This document shows positions 1-7,744 of a DNA stretch of 64,000 bases, one piece after another (position 1 is the stretch's first letter; each line of letters begins with the position of its first letter). The stretch is taken from the NCBI GenBank assembly GCA_023248215.1, contig JAHFEW010000007.1, forward strand, positions 1-64,000, given 5' to 3'. The position numbers were made by a program, and so were the translations under genes. The stretch comes from Nitrospira sp. GTDB taxonomy: Bacteria > Nitrospirota > Nitrospiria > Nitrospirales > Nitrospiraceae. The notes beneath the pieces were generated by a model. It made no database searches. It was not told the DNA's origin and was given only the letters and a program-made list of their open reading frames with translations.

Positions 1-32
1 TAGTATCGAATCGAATCAAGAGAGGAGTCACC

Positions 33-182
33 GTGAAACAGGGTTATCGTTTGATCGTCGTCGACAAAGACGGTGTGCTGGTTTCTGAATTCCAACTCAG
101 GGAAAGCGACCTGGCTGACCCGGCGGCGTTCGTCGCGGGGCTCCAGCAGTCGATTGAGGACGTCGAAGACGAGGAGTCCTAA
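33..182 (+). CDS. Small acidic protein, 49 aa, unknown function
   Basis: A GTG codon is preceded by AGGAG five bases upstream and opens a 49-codon frame that starts MKQGYRLIVVDKDG and ends in an acidic tail (EDVEDEES). The first 20 residues look like two beta strands around a turn; the rest is helix-like. There is no signal peptide or membrane segment, and I do not recognise a family. The ribosome binding site and the coding-like composition are the reasons to call it. Upstream context lies outside the window. Confidence 0.6.
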   Translation: MKQGYRLIVVDKDGVLVSEFQLRESDLADPAAFVAGLQQSIEDVEDEES

Positions 183-273
183 GACTATCGCACCTCACGG
201 CATGCGTTCACACCTTCTGCCGAGCTCATACGCGCGGGAGCGATGAAATACCAGTATTTGCGCCCTCTCTCCA

Positions 274-302
274 TTGACAGATTTATCCCTAAAGACTACC
301 GT
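274..302 (+). promoter_or_regulatory. Candidate sigma70-type promoter for the caspase-like gene
   Basis: A perfect TTGACA (274-279) lies 17 bases before a weak -10 match, TACCGT (297-302), about 65 bases ahead of the start at 368. The -35 is convincing and the -10 is not. Confidence 0.35.
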
Positions 303-367
303 ATCGCCATCTTTCAATCCTGAACCTTGTCACCCGCACGGCTCCCCGCCCACCCAAGGAGGTACGT

Positions 368-1279
368 ATGGCGAACACCACTTCATCATCGGCCAGCAAG
401 GCGAAGGCGATGTCGTTACACATCGGCCTGAATGCGGTGAGCCCTGCCGCGTACGGTGGCTGGAGCGGCGAACTCGCTGCCTGTGAGTTCGATGCCAAGG
501 ATATGACGGCGATCGCCACATCGCGCGGCATGAAGTCCACCCTGCTGTTGACCAAGAAGGGTACACGCGCCCATGCCTTGGCTGCTATGCGAAAAGCCGC
601 CAAACAGTTGAGGAAGGGAGACTTCTTCTTCCTGACCTATTCGGGCCACGGCGGCCAGGTGCCAGACGTGACCGGAGAGGAAGCCGACAAGAAGGACGAA
701 ACGTGGTGCCTATACGACGGCCAGCTCATCGACGACGAGTTGTACTTCGAATTAAGCCGCTTCGCGGCCGGTGTGCGCATCCTGGTCCTGTCCGACAGTT
801 GCCATAGCGGCACCGTCACCCGTGCCATGCCACCGCAACTCGACGGCATCTTGTCGACCGGGCGCTCCAAAATGATGCCGCTCGCCGTCGGCATCCGCAC
901 CTATCGCGAACACCAGAAGTTTTACGACGACCTCCAACGAGACGTGGCGGAGGTGGCCGGAAAGGCTTCCGTGCCGGACCCGGACAGCATGCTCGCTCAG
1001 ATAGCCGTGAGCCCGCGGCTGACTGCGATTGCGAAACAGTTCAAACCGGCGGTGATTCTGATCTCAGGTTGTCAGGACAACCAGACCTCCCTGGACGGCG
1101 ACCACAACGGGGCATTCACGGAACAGTTGCTGAAGGTCTGGAACCATGGCGACTACCGCGGGAATTATGCAAAATTCCATGCCGCCATCAAGGCTGGGCT
1201 GCCGGCCAGTCAGACGCCCAACCTATTCACGCTTGGGGCAGCGGCGCGTTTTGCGCGGCAGCAGCCCTTCAATGTCTGA
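368..1279 (+). CDS. Caspase-family (metacaspase-like, C14) peptidase, 303 aa
   Basis: Cysteine peptidase of the caspase fold (clan CD). The catalytic pair is visible: His94 in YSGHGG and Cys145 in DSCHSG, each at the end of a hydrophobic strand, as in bacterial metacaspases. Residues about 15-290 make up the peptidase fold, including a late GAFTEQLL segment typical of the C14 C-terminal half. There is no signal peptide, membrane segment or attached adaptor domain, so this is a stand-alone cytoplasmic peptidase. The start is set by AAGGAGG just upstream. Substrate and role are unknown; bacterial relatives are discussed in stress or cell-death responses, but nothing here shows that. The neighbouring small genes may or may not be linked to it. 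Confidence 0.9.
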   Translation: MANTTSSSASKAKAMSLHIGLNAVSPAAYGGWSGELAACEFDAKDMTAIATSRGMKSTLLLTKKGTRAHALAAMRKAAKQLRKGDFFFLTYSGHGGQVPDVTGEEADKKDETWCLYDGQLIDDELYFELSRFAAGVRILVLSDSCHSGTVTRAMPPQLDGILSTGRSKMMPLAVGIRTYREHQKFYDDLQRDVAEVAGKASVPDPDSMLAQIAVSPRLTAIAKQFKPAVILISGCQDNQTSLDGDHNGAFTEQLLKVWNHGDYRGNYAKFHAAIKAGLPASQTPNLFTLGAAARFARQQPFNV

Positions 1280-1336
1280 TAGTCCCGCGCGATACCTGAC
1301 AGCCCAGGCCGTCGCTGCGGTCTCATTGCATCACAC

Positions 1337-1540
1337 ATGGAGCTGCAGTACGCTGCCTATGCTGTGGAACACTTTTTTAGCTGCCCTTCTTGCGGTGCAG
1401 AGATCTCGATGGTCTTAGACCTCTCGGTTCATCGTCACACCTACGTCGAAGACTGCGAAGTCTGCTGCAATCCACTTGAGATCAGCTATGCCGTTGAAGG
1501 CGAGGCCTTGGCACACTTCGAGGCGATGAACCTGGAATAA
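1337..1540 (+). CDS. CPXCG-motif cysteine-rich protein, 67 aa
   Basis: Small protein with a CPSCG knuckle near residue 16 and a second CEVCCNP knuckle near residue 40, the arrangement of the Cys_rich_CPXG family, predicted to bind one zinc ion. The length fits the family. The role of the family is unknown. No clear Shine-Dalgarno sequence precedes the ATG. It sits 57 bases after the caspase-like gene and 16 bases before the next gene, so the three may share a transcript. Confidence 0.8.
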   Translation: MELQYAAYAVEHFFSCPSCGAEISMVLDLSVHRHTYVEDCEVCCNPLEISYAVEGEALAHFEAMNLE

Positions 1541-1556
1541 CTGTGAGGATACGCTT

Positions 1557-2075
1557 ATGACCGTGAAACTCCTTGCGGGCGTCGCGGCTACTCTGTTTCT
1601 GCTCATGATGGTGATCACCGTGAGCGCAGCGGATCTGACCGGCGGGTGGAAAGGTACACTCACCAGCGCCGACGGCAGTCAGGCCGAGGTCCAAATCGAT
1701 TTTAGTCCGCAAGGCTTTCCCCTCTATTCCTACACGAATAATAAAGGGGTCGCGCGGCAGGTTGAATTGTCACATGTCGGGCAAACGTTGGAATACGTGC
1801 CTCGGGGAGGCGGCGTGCAACGAATGGTGGTGAAGAGCTTCGAGAAAGGACAGGGGCGGCTGTCGGTTGGAATTGTCGGTTCCTTCGAACGGGCGAGCCA
1901 GGGCTACATGGATCAGCGACAAGAAGTCGCCCTCTTTGAATATGCCCTCACTCCGGGAGGTTTGAACATGCGGGTGACGACCCGATCGACCGCTCACTTC
2001 GGCGACAAGAATATGATCGTAGGCGGCGATCCGAATTCGGTTGTCGCTGAGGGACTCTTGCAAAAGCTGCGTTGA
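1557..2075 (+). CDS. Secreted protein of unknown function, 172 aa
   Basis: The N-terminus is a clear signal peptide: a Lys near the start, a hydrophobic run LLAGVAATLFLLMMVITV, and a likely cleavage after VSA-A near residue 24. The mature part opens DLTGGWKGTL and is beta-rich, resembling lipocalin-like or META-like periplasmic barrels, but I cannot assign a family. It has no cysteine in the mature part and no lipobox. GAGGA precedes the ATG. Expected location: periplasm. Confidence 0.75.
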   Translation: MTVKLLAGVAATLFLLMMVITVSAADLTGGWKGTLTSADGSQAEVQIDFSPQGFPLYSYTNNKGVARQVELSHVGQTLEYVPRGGGVQRMVVKSFEKGQGRLSVGIVGSFERASQGYMDQRQEVALFEYALTPGGLNMRVTTRSTAHFGDKNMIVGGDPNSVVAEGLLQKLR

Positions 2076-2143
2076 CCGCCTCTCGCTTTGCCTGCCCTAG
2101 CCCGGACTATTCCTGAATACCTGTTTCGTCCTCGGATCCTCGT

Positions 2144-2229
2144 GCCCGCCGGGGCTTTTCTCGCTCGGGCTCCTCCACGGACTGCAAGTACGCCTACGTC
2201 GGCCTTACGTGCGAGAAGCCCCGGCGGGC
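2144..2229. repeat. Long imperfect inverted repeat (arms about 20 nt, 46-nt spacer)
   Basis: The left arm 2144-2164 pairs with the right arm 2211-2229 over 19 bases, with only a two-base bulge in the T run of the left arm. The core is GCCCGCCGGGGCTT. No T-tract follows either arm, so it is not a standard terminator. It resembles in layout the inverted repeat at 4245-4340. It could be a palindromic intergenic repeat or a structured RNA. Confidence 0.7.
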
Positions 2230-2597
2230 TTCGGTCTCAAACGCCTCGCGACGGCATTCATGAATAATCCGGTCTGGGATTCATGCGTGGGAGAAACATG
2301 ACGACTACGTCCCGGCGAGAAACGCCGGCAATTGCGATAGGGACGGAAGGCCGCGCAAGTAATGTGGCGATCATACCTCACCACGTTCGTAGCCGGGTTG
2401 GCGGAGGCTCCCTCGCGCTTGTCTCCATGACCGGCATGCGCATCTCGCAACTCGTGATGTGCAAGAACCAAGACACGAAGCGCGCAGCCATCAACCTGCG
2501 TTCCGAGGACGGCGTGGAACTCGCCGTTTTCTCGGTGACGCAGGTGATGACAGGAACCACCATACTCCGGTCAAAAACTGATGCAGCTGGCGCCGAA
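2230..2597. other. Intergenic stretch without a convincing gene
   Basis: A plus-strand frame of 146 codons (2283-2723) runs through here, but it extends across the well-supported minus-strand gene at 2598-2696 and has no recognisable domain. Its middle part (around RAAINLRSEDGVELAVF) looks mildly protein-like, so a short real gene cannot be excluded. I see no promoter or terminator that decides this. Confidence 0.4.
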
Positions 2598-2696
2598 TCA
2601 GCGGCCCTTCTTCGCGCTCTTTTCGGCGCGCTTTTCCATGAGCGTCTTAGTGGGTTTCTTCTTGGTCGTTTTCTTCTGTTGCATGCCCTTCGCCAT
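2598..2696 (-). CDS. Tiny lysine-rich protein, 32 aa
   Basis: On the minus strand, AGGAGG precedes an ATG by six bases. The frame encodes MAKGMQQKKTTKKKPTKTLM and continues with a Lys/Arg/Glu-rich helix to a TGA. From memory, very similar 30-residue proteins beginning MAKGMQ..KK.TKKKP occur in many bacteria as hypothetical proteins; no function is known to me. The strong basic charge suggests nucleic acid or ribosome contact (inference). The plus-strand frame covering the same bases is then a shadow. Confidence 0.75.
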   Translation of the reverse strand: MAKGMQQKKTTKKKPTKTLMEKRAEKSAKKGR

Positions 2697-2860
2697 AACC
2701 TGCCTCCTGTGATGGTTGAGTGAGTAGTACCCTGTCCACACCAATCATTGCTCCACGTTCATACACGCAATCATGAGCAAATGGAATAGGGAACGAGATT
2801 CCATAGGGCTCCCTCCGATCTCTCCCTCACCGACTCGTGCACGACTGCCCGCACCACCTT

Positions 2861-3001
2861 CTACGACGGCCACAAGCCTTTCGCGATCGTGATAACCTCA
2901 TCGTGTTTCGGCGCCCCTTCGTCGGGGTCTTCGTGAGCGGCTTGTTCGGGGCAGTGTCGCGCGTGATTATTTCCGTCTGGGGCTATCACTTCAGGCCTCA
3001 T
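2861..3001 (-). CDS. Possible small hydrophilic protein, 46 aa
   Basis: An ATG at 3001 on the minus strand, with GAGGACG just upstream, opens a frame beginning MRPEVIAPDGNNHARH, rich in Asp, Glu, His and Pro. It is followed by no recognisable domain. The longer frame reaching back to 3175 looks less protein-like. Weak call. Confidence 0.3.
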   Translation of the reverse strand: MRPEVIAPDGNNHARHCPEQAAHEDPDEGAPKHDEVITIAKGLWPS

Positions 3002-3175
3002 CTCGTCCTCAGATTGAGTGGTCAGGCTGATCGGTAACCAGAGATGAGGGACCATCGCTGAGGGGAAACACCGAAGCGAGTGCTGCAGAAACTGCGTCTT
3101 TTCTACCCCGATGAACCGGCCTGACCTACAATGCCTGCTGAATGGGACAAGACCCACATCAGGAGGTGCCCGCAA

Positions 3176-3985
3176 ATGTTCCGGTCGGCGCGATTATTCA
3201 ATTCGAAAAACCGTCGCACTCCCCTTCAGATGACTCCGCTGCGGCTCCCCGGTCAGTCAGCAGAAGAACACATTCGTTCGCTGCAGGACAAATGGACTGA
3301 TTTCTTCGTGCGAGCATCATGCCTTGTGATGCTCGCACTGTATGAATGGTGGAGATGGTTGTTCTCCATCCCCTCTAATCCACCCGTTCTCACCATAGTA
3401 GCAATTGTAGCTATTCTCGCTACCTGGCGAAGGCGCAGAGCTTACAAGGCGGAAATTAACAATCTTCGACTTGGGCGGGACGGAGAACGCACAGTGGGAG
3501 AGGTGCTCGATCTGCTGCGGGAAAAGGGCTATCGAGTCTTTCATGACATTCTTGGGCCTAATTTCAATATCGACCATGTCCTTGTCGGTTCGGCCGGCAT
3601 TTTCACCATTGAAACGAAAACGCGAAGCAAACCCTTGCACGCCGATCCGAAAATATTTTATGACGGCCAAGCCATCAGGATTGAGAACGAGCATCCCTTC
3701 GACGAACCGTTGATCCAGGCCCGGGCTCAAGCGCGCTGGCTGACAATGGTATTGAACGATGGGCGGGCCATCCCCTTCACGGTTCGACCAGTGGTGGTAT
3801 TTCCAGGCTGGTTTATCGAACGGATAGGATCAAAAAGCAATTGCGATGTGTGGGTGCTCAACCCAAAGGCCCTTGGAGCGTTTCTCGCCAACGAGCCGCG
3901 CATCCTCACGCCTGCACTGATTGATTCGGCAGCGAGTGTCTTGACACAGCGCGGCCGACATCCGATCACTCAACAGTCCGCGTAG
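3176..3985 (+). CDS. Membrane-anchored NERD-domain protein, 269 aa
   Basis: The ATG at 3176 follows AGGAGGT with eight bases between; an earlier in-frame ATG at 3131 lacks such a site. A hydrophobic stretch at about residues 45-57 and another at 71-83 suggest a membrane hairpin. The NERD (nuclease-related) domain follows at about 98-215: GERTVGE (Glu104), NIDHVLV (Asp133) and FTIETKT (Glu146, Lys148) are the acidic and lysine positions shared with restriction-endonuclease-like folds. The domain is proposed to act on nucleic acid, but activity is not established for stand-alone NERD proteins. It stands alone, with spacers on both sides. Confidence 0.8.
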   Translation: MFRSARLFNSKNRRTPLQMTPLRLPGQSAEEHIRSLQDKWTDFFVRASCLVMLALYEWWRWLFSIPSNPPVLTIVAIVAILATWRRRRAYKAEINNLRLGRDGERTVGEVLDLLREKGYRVFHDILGPNFNIDHVLVGSAGIFTIETKTRSKPLHADPKIFYDGQAIRIENEHPFDEPLIQARAQARWLTMVLNDGRAIPFTVRPVVVFPGWFIERIGSKSNCDVWVLNPKALGAFLANEPRILTPALIDSAASVLTQRGRHPITQQSA

Positions 3986-4132
3986 CACCAACAGGCGTCA
4001 TGGCCCCACACTGTAATTCCCCTCTGCCTGCGAATCCTTTCTCCCCCAAAGGCTGACCTTCTCACATCACTCACACGAAGGTGGCCCGATCGATCTCCCC
4101 CTGCGCGCAATCTTCTTACCCGCCCAACCCTC

Positions 4133-4152
4133 TGGCACGTCGAGACGTGCCA
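4133..4152. promoter_or_regulatory. Perfect 9-bp palindrome, operator-like
   Basis: TGGCACGTC (4133-4141) and GACGTGCCA (4144-4152) are exact reverse complements two bases apart. This is the size and spacing of a dimeric regulator site or a tight hairpin. It lies about 240 bases before the folB fusion gene. Confidence 0.55.
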
Positions 4153-4181
4153 TTCACCCAAGCGAGGGTCTTCCGAGAGTG

Positions 4182-4206
4182 CACGTTACGCGAGCTGCGT
4201 GACGTG
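4182..4206. promoter_or_regulatory. Second inverted repeat, 10-bp arms with one mismatch
   Basis: CACGTTACGC (4182-4191) pairs with GCGTGACGTG (4197-4206) around GAGCT; one pair is G-T in RNA. It shares the CACGT core with the palindrome 30 bases upstream, which may mean one regulator with two sites. Confidence 0.45.
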
Positions 4207-4244
4207 TGGAGTGCCGGAATCATACGTTTCCGCTTCCTTTCCCG

Positions 4245-4340
4245 GCAGGGCTGTCACCCTCTACTCCCCTGCGGCCGTCGAGCGAGGGCCTTCTCAGGCC
4301 GCGCGCTCCGGGAGCAAGGAGTAGAGGGTGACAGCCCTGC
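4245..4340. repeat. Perfect 23-bp inverted repeat with 50-nt spacer
   Basis: Bases 4245-4267 are the exact reverse complement of 4318-4340 (GCAGGGCTGTCACCCTCTAC is the start of the left arm). The spacer has its own smaller complementarity, GCGGCC near 4271 with GGCCGC near 4297. No T-tract follows. It ends about 50 bases before the folB start, so as RNA it would form a long cruciform-like stem in the leader. The arm start is echoed, diverged, near 50412. Confidence 0.8.
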
Positions 4341-4388
4341 CCCTTCCCTTGCTTGACAGTCTGAAAGCCCATCCATGACAATGCCGCC

Positions 4389-5327
4389 ATGCCTGAACGC
4401 ATCATCATTGAACGGCTGGAGTTTTACGGCCACTGCGGCGTCACGGAAGAGGAACGTCGGAAGGCGCAACTGATCGCCGTGGATCTGGAGCTGGAAGCTT
4501 CGGTCGAATCCGCCGCGATCTCGGATCGCCTCGACGAGACGATCGACTATGCCCGGGTGGCGGAACGTCTCGTTACCCTCAGCACATCGCTGGACTGTCG
4601 CCTGCTTGAAGCCCTGGCGGACAAGCTGGTCAGCATGTTGTTCGCCGAATTTTCGGTGGACCGGGTCCGCATCTGGATCCGCAAGCTGCACGCCCCGCTC
4701 GCCATGGTCGCCGGCTCGGTCGGCGTCCGATTCGAACGGACGCGCGCCGCGCACCAAGCGCAGAGCGCAGGACCCAGCCTCGCGCCGTTTCTCGTGCAAC
4801 AACTCGGGCGACTGCCCAAGGGCAGAGTTCTCGATGTGGCCGCCGGCCGTGGTCGTCATGCCCTCCATCTGCTGTCCCACGGCATGCAGGTCGAGGCCCT
4901 CGATCGAGACACAGAAGCGCTGGCCACGTTGGAGGCTGCAGCACAGGCGCGGCATCTCTCCGGGCTCACCACGCGAGTGCTCGATTTAGAACAGAACCCG
5001 GACAGACCACCCGGCCTGGGGCATGAGTGTTACGACGCCATCATCGTGTTCTTTTATCTGCATCGTCCGTTGTTCTCCGCGCTGATGGACGCATTGAAAC
5101 CGAACGGGGTACTGCTCTACGAAACCTTTACCATCGACAATTACTTCCGCTACCAGCATCCCCGCCGATGGGAATTCTGCCTGGCGCATAACGAACTGCT
5201 CCGCCTGACCTCTCCTTTGCGGGTGCTCCATTACGATGAAGGGGAACATGACGGAGGCCATGGCAGCGGACCATCCTATACCGCGCGGCTGGTCGCGCAG
5301 AAGGCGGGGCCTGAGACACCACCATGA
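4389..5327 (+). CDS. folB: FolB-SAM methyltransferase fusion, 312 aa
   Basis: Residues 1-118 are dihydroneopterin aldolase (tetrahydrofolate synthesis, splitting dihydroneopterin into 6-hydroxymethyl-dihydropterin and glycolaldehyde). Positions matching the known active site are kept: Glu22, Tyr53 in DYA, Glu73 in LLEAL and Lys98 in RKLHAP. Residues about 130-300 are a class I SAM-dependent methyltransferase of the TehB/UbiE-like type: motif I LDVAAGRGRH (Asp148-Gly154), an acidic LDRD after strand 2, and IIVFFYLHRP in the motif IV region. One uninterrupted frame covers both. Each half is of normal length, so this is a true fusion as far as the sequence shows. The methyl acceptor is unknown. 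The stop overlaps the next start (ATGA). Confidence 0.85.
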   Translation: MPERIIIERLEFYGHCGVTEEERRKAQLIAVDLELEASVESAAISDRLDETIDYARVAERLVTLSTSLDCRLLEALADKLVSMLFAEFSVDRVRIWIRKLHAPLAMVAGSVGVRFERTRAAHQAQSAGPSLAPFLVQQLGRLPKGRVLDVAAGRGRHALHLLSHGMQVEALDRDTEALATLEAAAQARHLSGLTTRVLDLEQNPDRPPGLGHECYDAIIVFFYLHRPLFSALMDALKPNGVLLYETFTIDNYFRYQHPRRWEFCLAHNELLRLTSPLRVLHYDEGEHDGGHGSGPSYTARLVAQKAGPETPP

Positions 5328-6172
5328 GTCGCATTGATCTCCATCTCCACACGACCCATTCGGACGGCAGCTTTTCCACCCGTGAGGTGATGACTTTTGC
5401 GAAACAAGCCGGCGTCACGGCCCTGGCGATCACCGATCACGACATTGTCGAGGGGATTCCGGAAGCCACCGCGATCGGAGCGGAACTCGGCATCGAAGTC
5501 ATTCCCGGCGTGGAAATCAGTTCGCGACTCGGCGAGAGCGAACTCCATATCCTCGGCTATTTTTTGAACTGGACTGATCCCCTGTTGGAACAACGCCTGG
5601 TCAGCTTGCGAGAGAGCCGCCACACCCGGAATCCCAAAATCGTCCAACGCCTCAATGAGCTGGGCATCCCCATCACCTATGAAGAGGTGCGTGCACTGGC
5701 CGGCACGGAATCCGTCGGTCGTCCCCACATCGCCCGCCTGTTGATGGAGAAAAAATTCGTTACCTCGGCCAAGGAAGCCTTCGATCGGTATTTGGCAAAT
5801 GGTCGTCCCGCCTTCGTCGATCGCGAGCTGCCCGAACCGGCTGAGGCTGTGCGATGGATTCGCGAAGCCGGGGGCGTGCCGGTCCTCGCCCATCCGACCT
5901 GGGTCAGAACATCCGCGGAGGGCTTGCGCACCCTGCTTCGACAGCTGAAAGAAGCCGGGTTGGGAGGCATCGAAGTCCACTACAGCACGCACAGCCCCAG
6001 CCAAACCGCCGAATACCTGGACCTCGCCAAACAATGCGACCTCCTCGTGACAGGAGGGAGCGATTTCCATGGCGTCACCAAACCCGACATCGAAGTCGGC
6101 ATCGGACGGGGCCAGTTGAAGGTATCCGAGAAACTGCTCGACCCGCTTAGAAAAGCCGCGACCCCTGCCTGA
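5324..6172 (+). CDS. PHP-domain phosphoesterase (YciV/RNase AM-like), 282 aa
   Basis: The PHP metal site is evident: DLHLHTTHSDG (His7, His9, Asp14), then AITDHD near 36-41, GVEIS near 64, a later LAHPTW and finally GGSDFHG near 245. Order and length (about 280) match the YciV/TrpH family, which dephosphorylates 3',5'-nucleoside bisphosphates and trims short RNA 5' ends. Three metals are expected. The gene overlaps the folB fusion by four bases, so the two are translationally coupled; a functional link between them is not obvious. Confidence 0.85.
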   Translation: MSRIDLHLHTTHSDGSFSTREVMTFAKQAGVTALAITDHDIVEGIPEATAIGAELGIEVIPGVEISSRLGESELHILGYFLNWTDPLLEQRLVSLRESRHTRNPKIVQRLNELGIPITYEEVRALAGTESVGRPHIARLLMEKKFVTSAKEAFDRYLANGRPAFVDRELPEPAEAVRWIREAGGVPVLAHPTWVRTSAEGLRTLLRQLKEAGLGGIEVHYSTHSPSQTAEYLDLAKQCDLLVTGGSDFHGVTKPDIEVGIGRGQLKVSEKLLDPLRKAATPA

Positions 6173-6267
6173 CCGCGCGCCCCCCGCATCCCTCCACAGG
6201 TTTGACCGCCTCGCTCCTCAGGACGGTGCTTCGTCCTGCTCCATCGGTGCATCATTCCTTCGTTTCG

Positions 6268-6295
6268 TTGACACTCCTGGGCCTTTCGTTACACT
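6268..6295 (+). promoter_or_regulatory. Sigma70-type promoter for the kinase operon
   Basis: TTGACA (6268-6273), 16-base spacer, TACACT (6290-6295). The start codon of the kinase is 29 bases beyond the -10. Confidence 0.6.
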
Positions 6296-6323
6296 GAATC
6301 ACAACCTCAATAGAATCCATCAC

Positions 6324-7736
6324 ATGACCACATCCTGGGGCTGGATCGGCCCGTATCTAATCGTCATCATCCTGGCCATTCTGGTGGGGCCGTTTCTGGC
6401 CACGCTCCCGCTGTTCACGCACACCTTTGTCCCGCCGTTGGGTATGAATGCCGCGCAGGCGGTTCGATTCGTCGCGGACAGCCTGTGCCTGCTGATGATC
6501 TGGCTCGCCGCCGCACGGGCAAGGCGGGAACTGCACGACAACGGCAAAGGACAAACCTTCTTCCGCTCCATTCTCTCTCCGGCTGCATTCCTGCTGATCG
6601 TCCTCGTAGCCTCTCGGGCCTATGACGCGCATGGAATTCCGGTGCTCGGACCCCCTAAGCAACCGCTCTACAATTGGCTGCTCACCGGCGGCCTCATCGG
6701 CTCAGCCACCTGGCTGACGTTCGCCTGGGTTCGCCATGCCGACGCGTTGACTCAGGCCCTCGTCGGACGCCCGCGTCGTCGCCCGGTCGAAGAGGAAGAT
6801 GAGCAAGAGGACGCAACAGCAACCGAAGCCCTCCGCAGCTCCGACAACGTGTCTCCCACCCCGGCTCGTTCAACCGGCACGGTGGTCGTCCGCACCGGCG
6901 CTGGCGTGCCGGCCACGCTGGGGCGGTATCACGTCGTCAAGGAACTCGGGCGCGGGGCGATGGGTGTCGTGTACCTGGGCAAAGATCCGACGATCCAACG
7001 CTTCGTCGCCATCAAGACCATGCGGTTGGACGAAATCGACAACGAAGAAGACCTGAAAGAATTCCGGGACCGATTCTTTCGCGAAGCGGAATCGACCGGG
7101 CGTCTGTCTCACCCCAACATTGTGACGGTGTACGACGCGGGCGAGCAGGATGGCCTAGCCTACATTGCCATGGAATATCTCGAAGGCACGTTGCTCAGCT
7201 GCTATTGCCAGAAATCGACGATCCTGCCCGCGAAACAGGCCCTGCAGATCGTGGCCACCGTCGCCGATGCCCTCGACTATGCCCACAGCCAGGGCGTCGT
7301 CCATCGCGACGTCAAACCCGCCAACATCATGATCCTGAAACAGCGCCTCGTGAAGGTGATGGATTTCGGTATTGCCAAAATGGCCAGCGCCTCGAAGACC
7401 CAGACCAGCATGATTCTCGGCACCCCGCGGTACATGTCGCCCGAACAGGCCACCGGTAAAGACGTGGACGGCCGGTCCGATGTGTTCTCCCTGGGCATCG
7501 TACTGTTCGAACTCTTGAGCGGCGAGCGACCGTTCGATGCCGAGAACATGGCGGCGCTCGTGATGCGCATCGCGAAGGCCCCGCATCCCCCGTTGCTCAA
7601 ATATCGCCGTGATCTGCCGACGCGGGTCCAATCCATCCTGGATCGAGCGCTGCAGAAAGAGATCCCCAACCGATACCGTCACGCCAGCGACATGGCCCAA
7701 GACCTTCGTGACGTCTTCCAGGTGATGCCGAGATAG
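6324..7736 (+). CDS. Membrane Ser/Thr protein kinase, PknB-type, 470 aa
   Basis: The N-terminal 135 residues carry four hydrophobic segments (about 10-32, 48-65, 83-100, 112-132), then a charged, Pro/Thr-rich linker. A complete Hanks-type kinase fills residues 202-465: GRGAMGVVY, Lys231 in AIK, HRD at 327-329, DFG at 347-349 and a GTPRYMSPEQ activation segment. This is the reverse of classical PknB, where the kinase comes first and a single helix and PASTA repeats follow. With no sizeable extracytoplasmic domain, the input is probably sensed in the membrane or by partners. The phosphatase gene follows after eight bases and the FHA gene after that. Confidence 0.92.
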   Translation: MTTSWGWIGPYLIVIILAILVGPFLATLPLFTHTFVPPLGMNAAQAVRFVADSLCLLMIWLAAARARRELHDNGKGQTFFRSILSPAAFLLIVLVASRAYDAHGIPVLGPPKQPLYNWLLTGGLIGSATWLTFAWVRHADALTQALVGRPRRRPVEEEDEQEDATATEALRSSDNVSPTPARSTGTVVVRTGAGVPATLGRYHVVKELGRGAMGVVYLGKDPTIQRFVAIKTMRLDEIDNEEDLKEFRDRFFREAESTGRLSHPNIVTVYDAGEQDGLAYIAMEYLEGTLLSCYCQKSTILPAKQALQIVATVADALDYAHSQGVVHRDVKPANIMILKQRLVKVMDFGIAKMASASKTQTSMILGTPRYMSPEQATGKDVDGRSDVFSLGIVLFELLSGERPFDAENMAALVMRIAKAPHPPLLKYRRDLPTRVQSILDRALQKEIPNRYRHASDMAQDLRDVFQVMPR

Positions 7737-7744
7737 AGCCGGCC

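Noticed and set aside
2283-2723. 146-codon plus-strand frame
   Set aside because: It covers the better-supported 32-aa minus-strand gene with AGGAGG, and has no recognisable domain.
4254-4955. 233-codon minus-strand frame over the folB fusion
   Set aside because: Runs antisense through clear FolB and methyltransferase motifs; composition-driven shadow.
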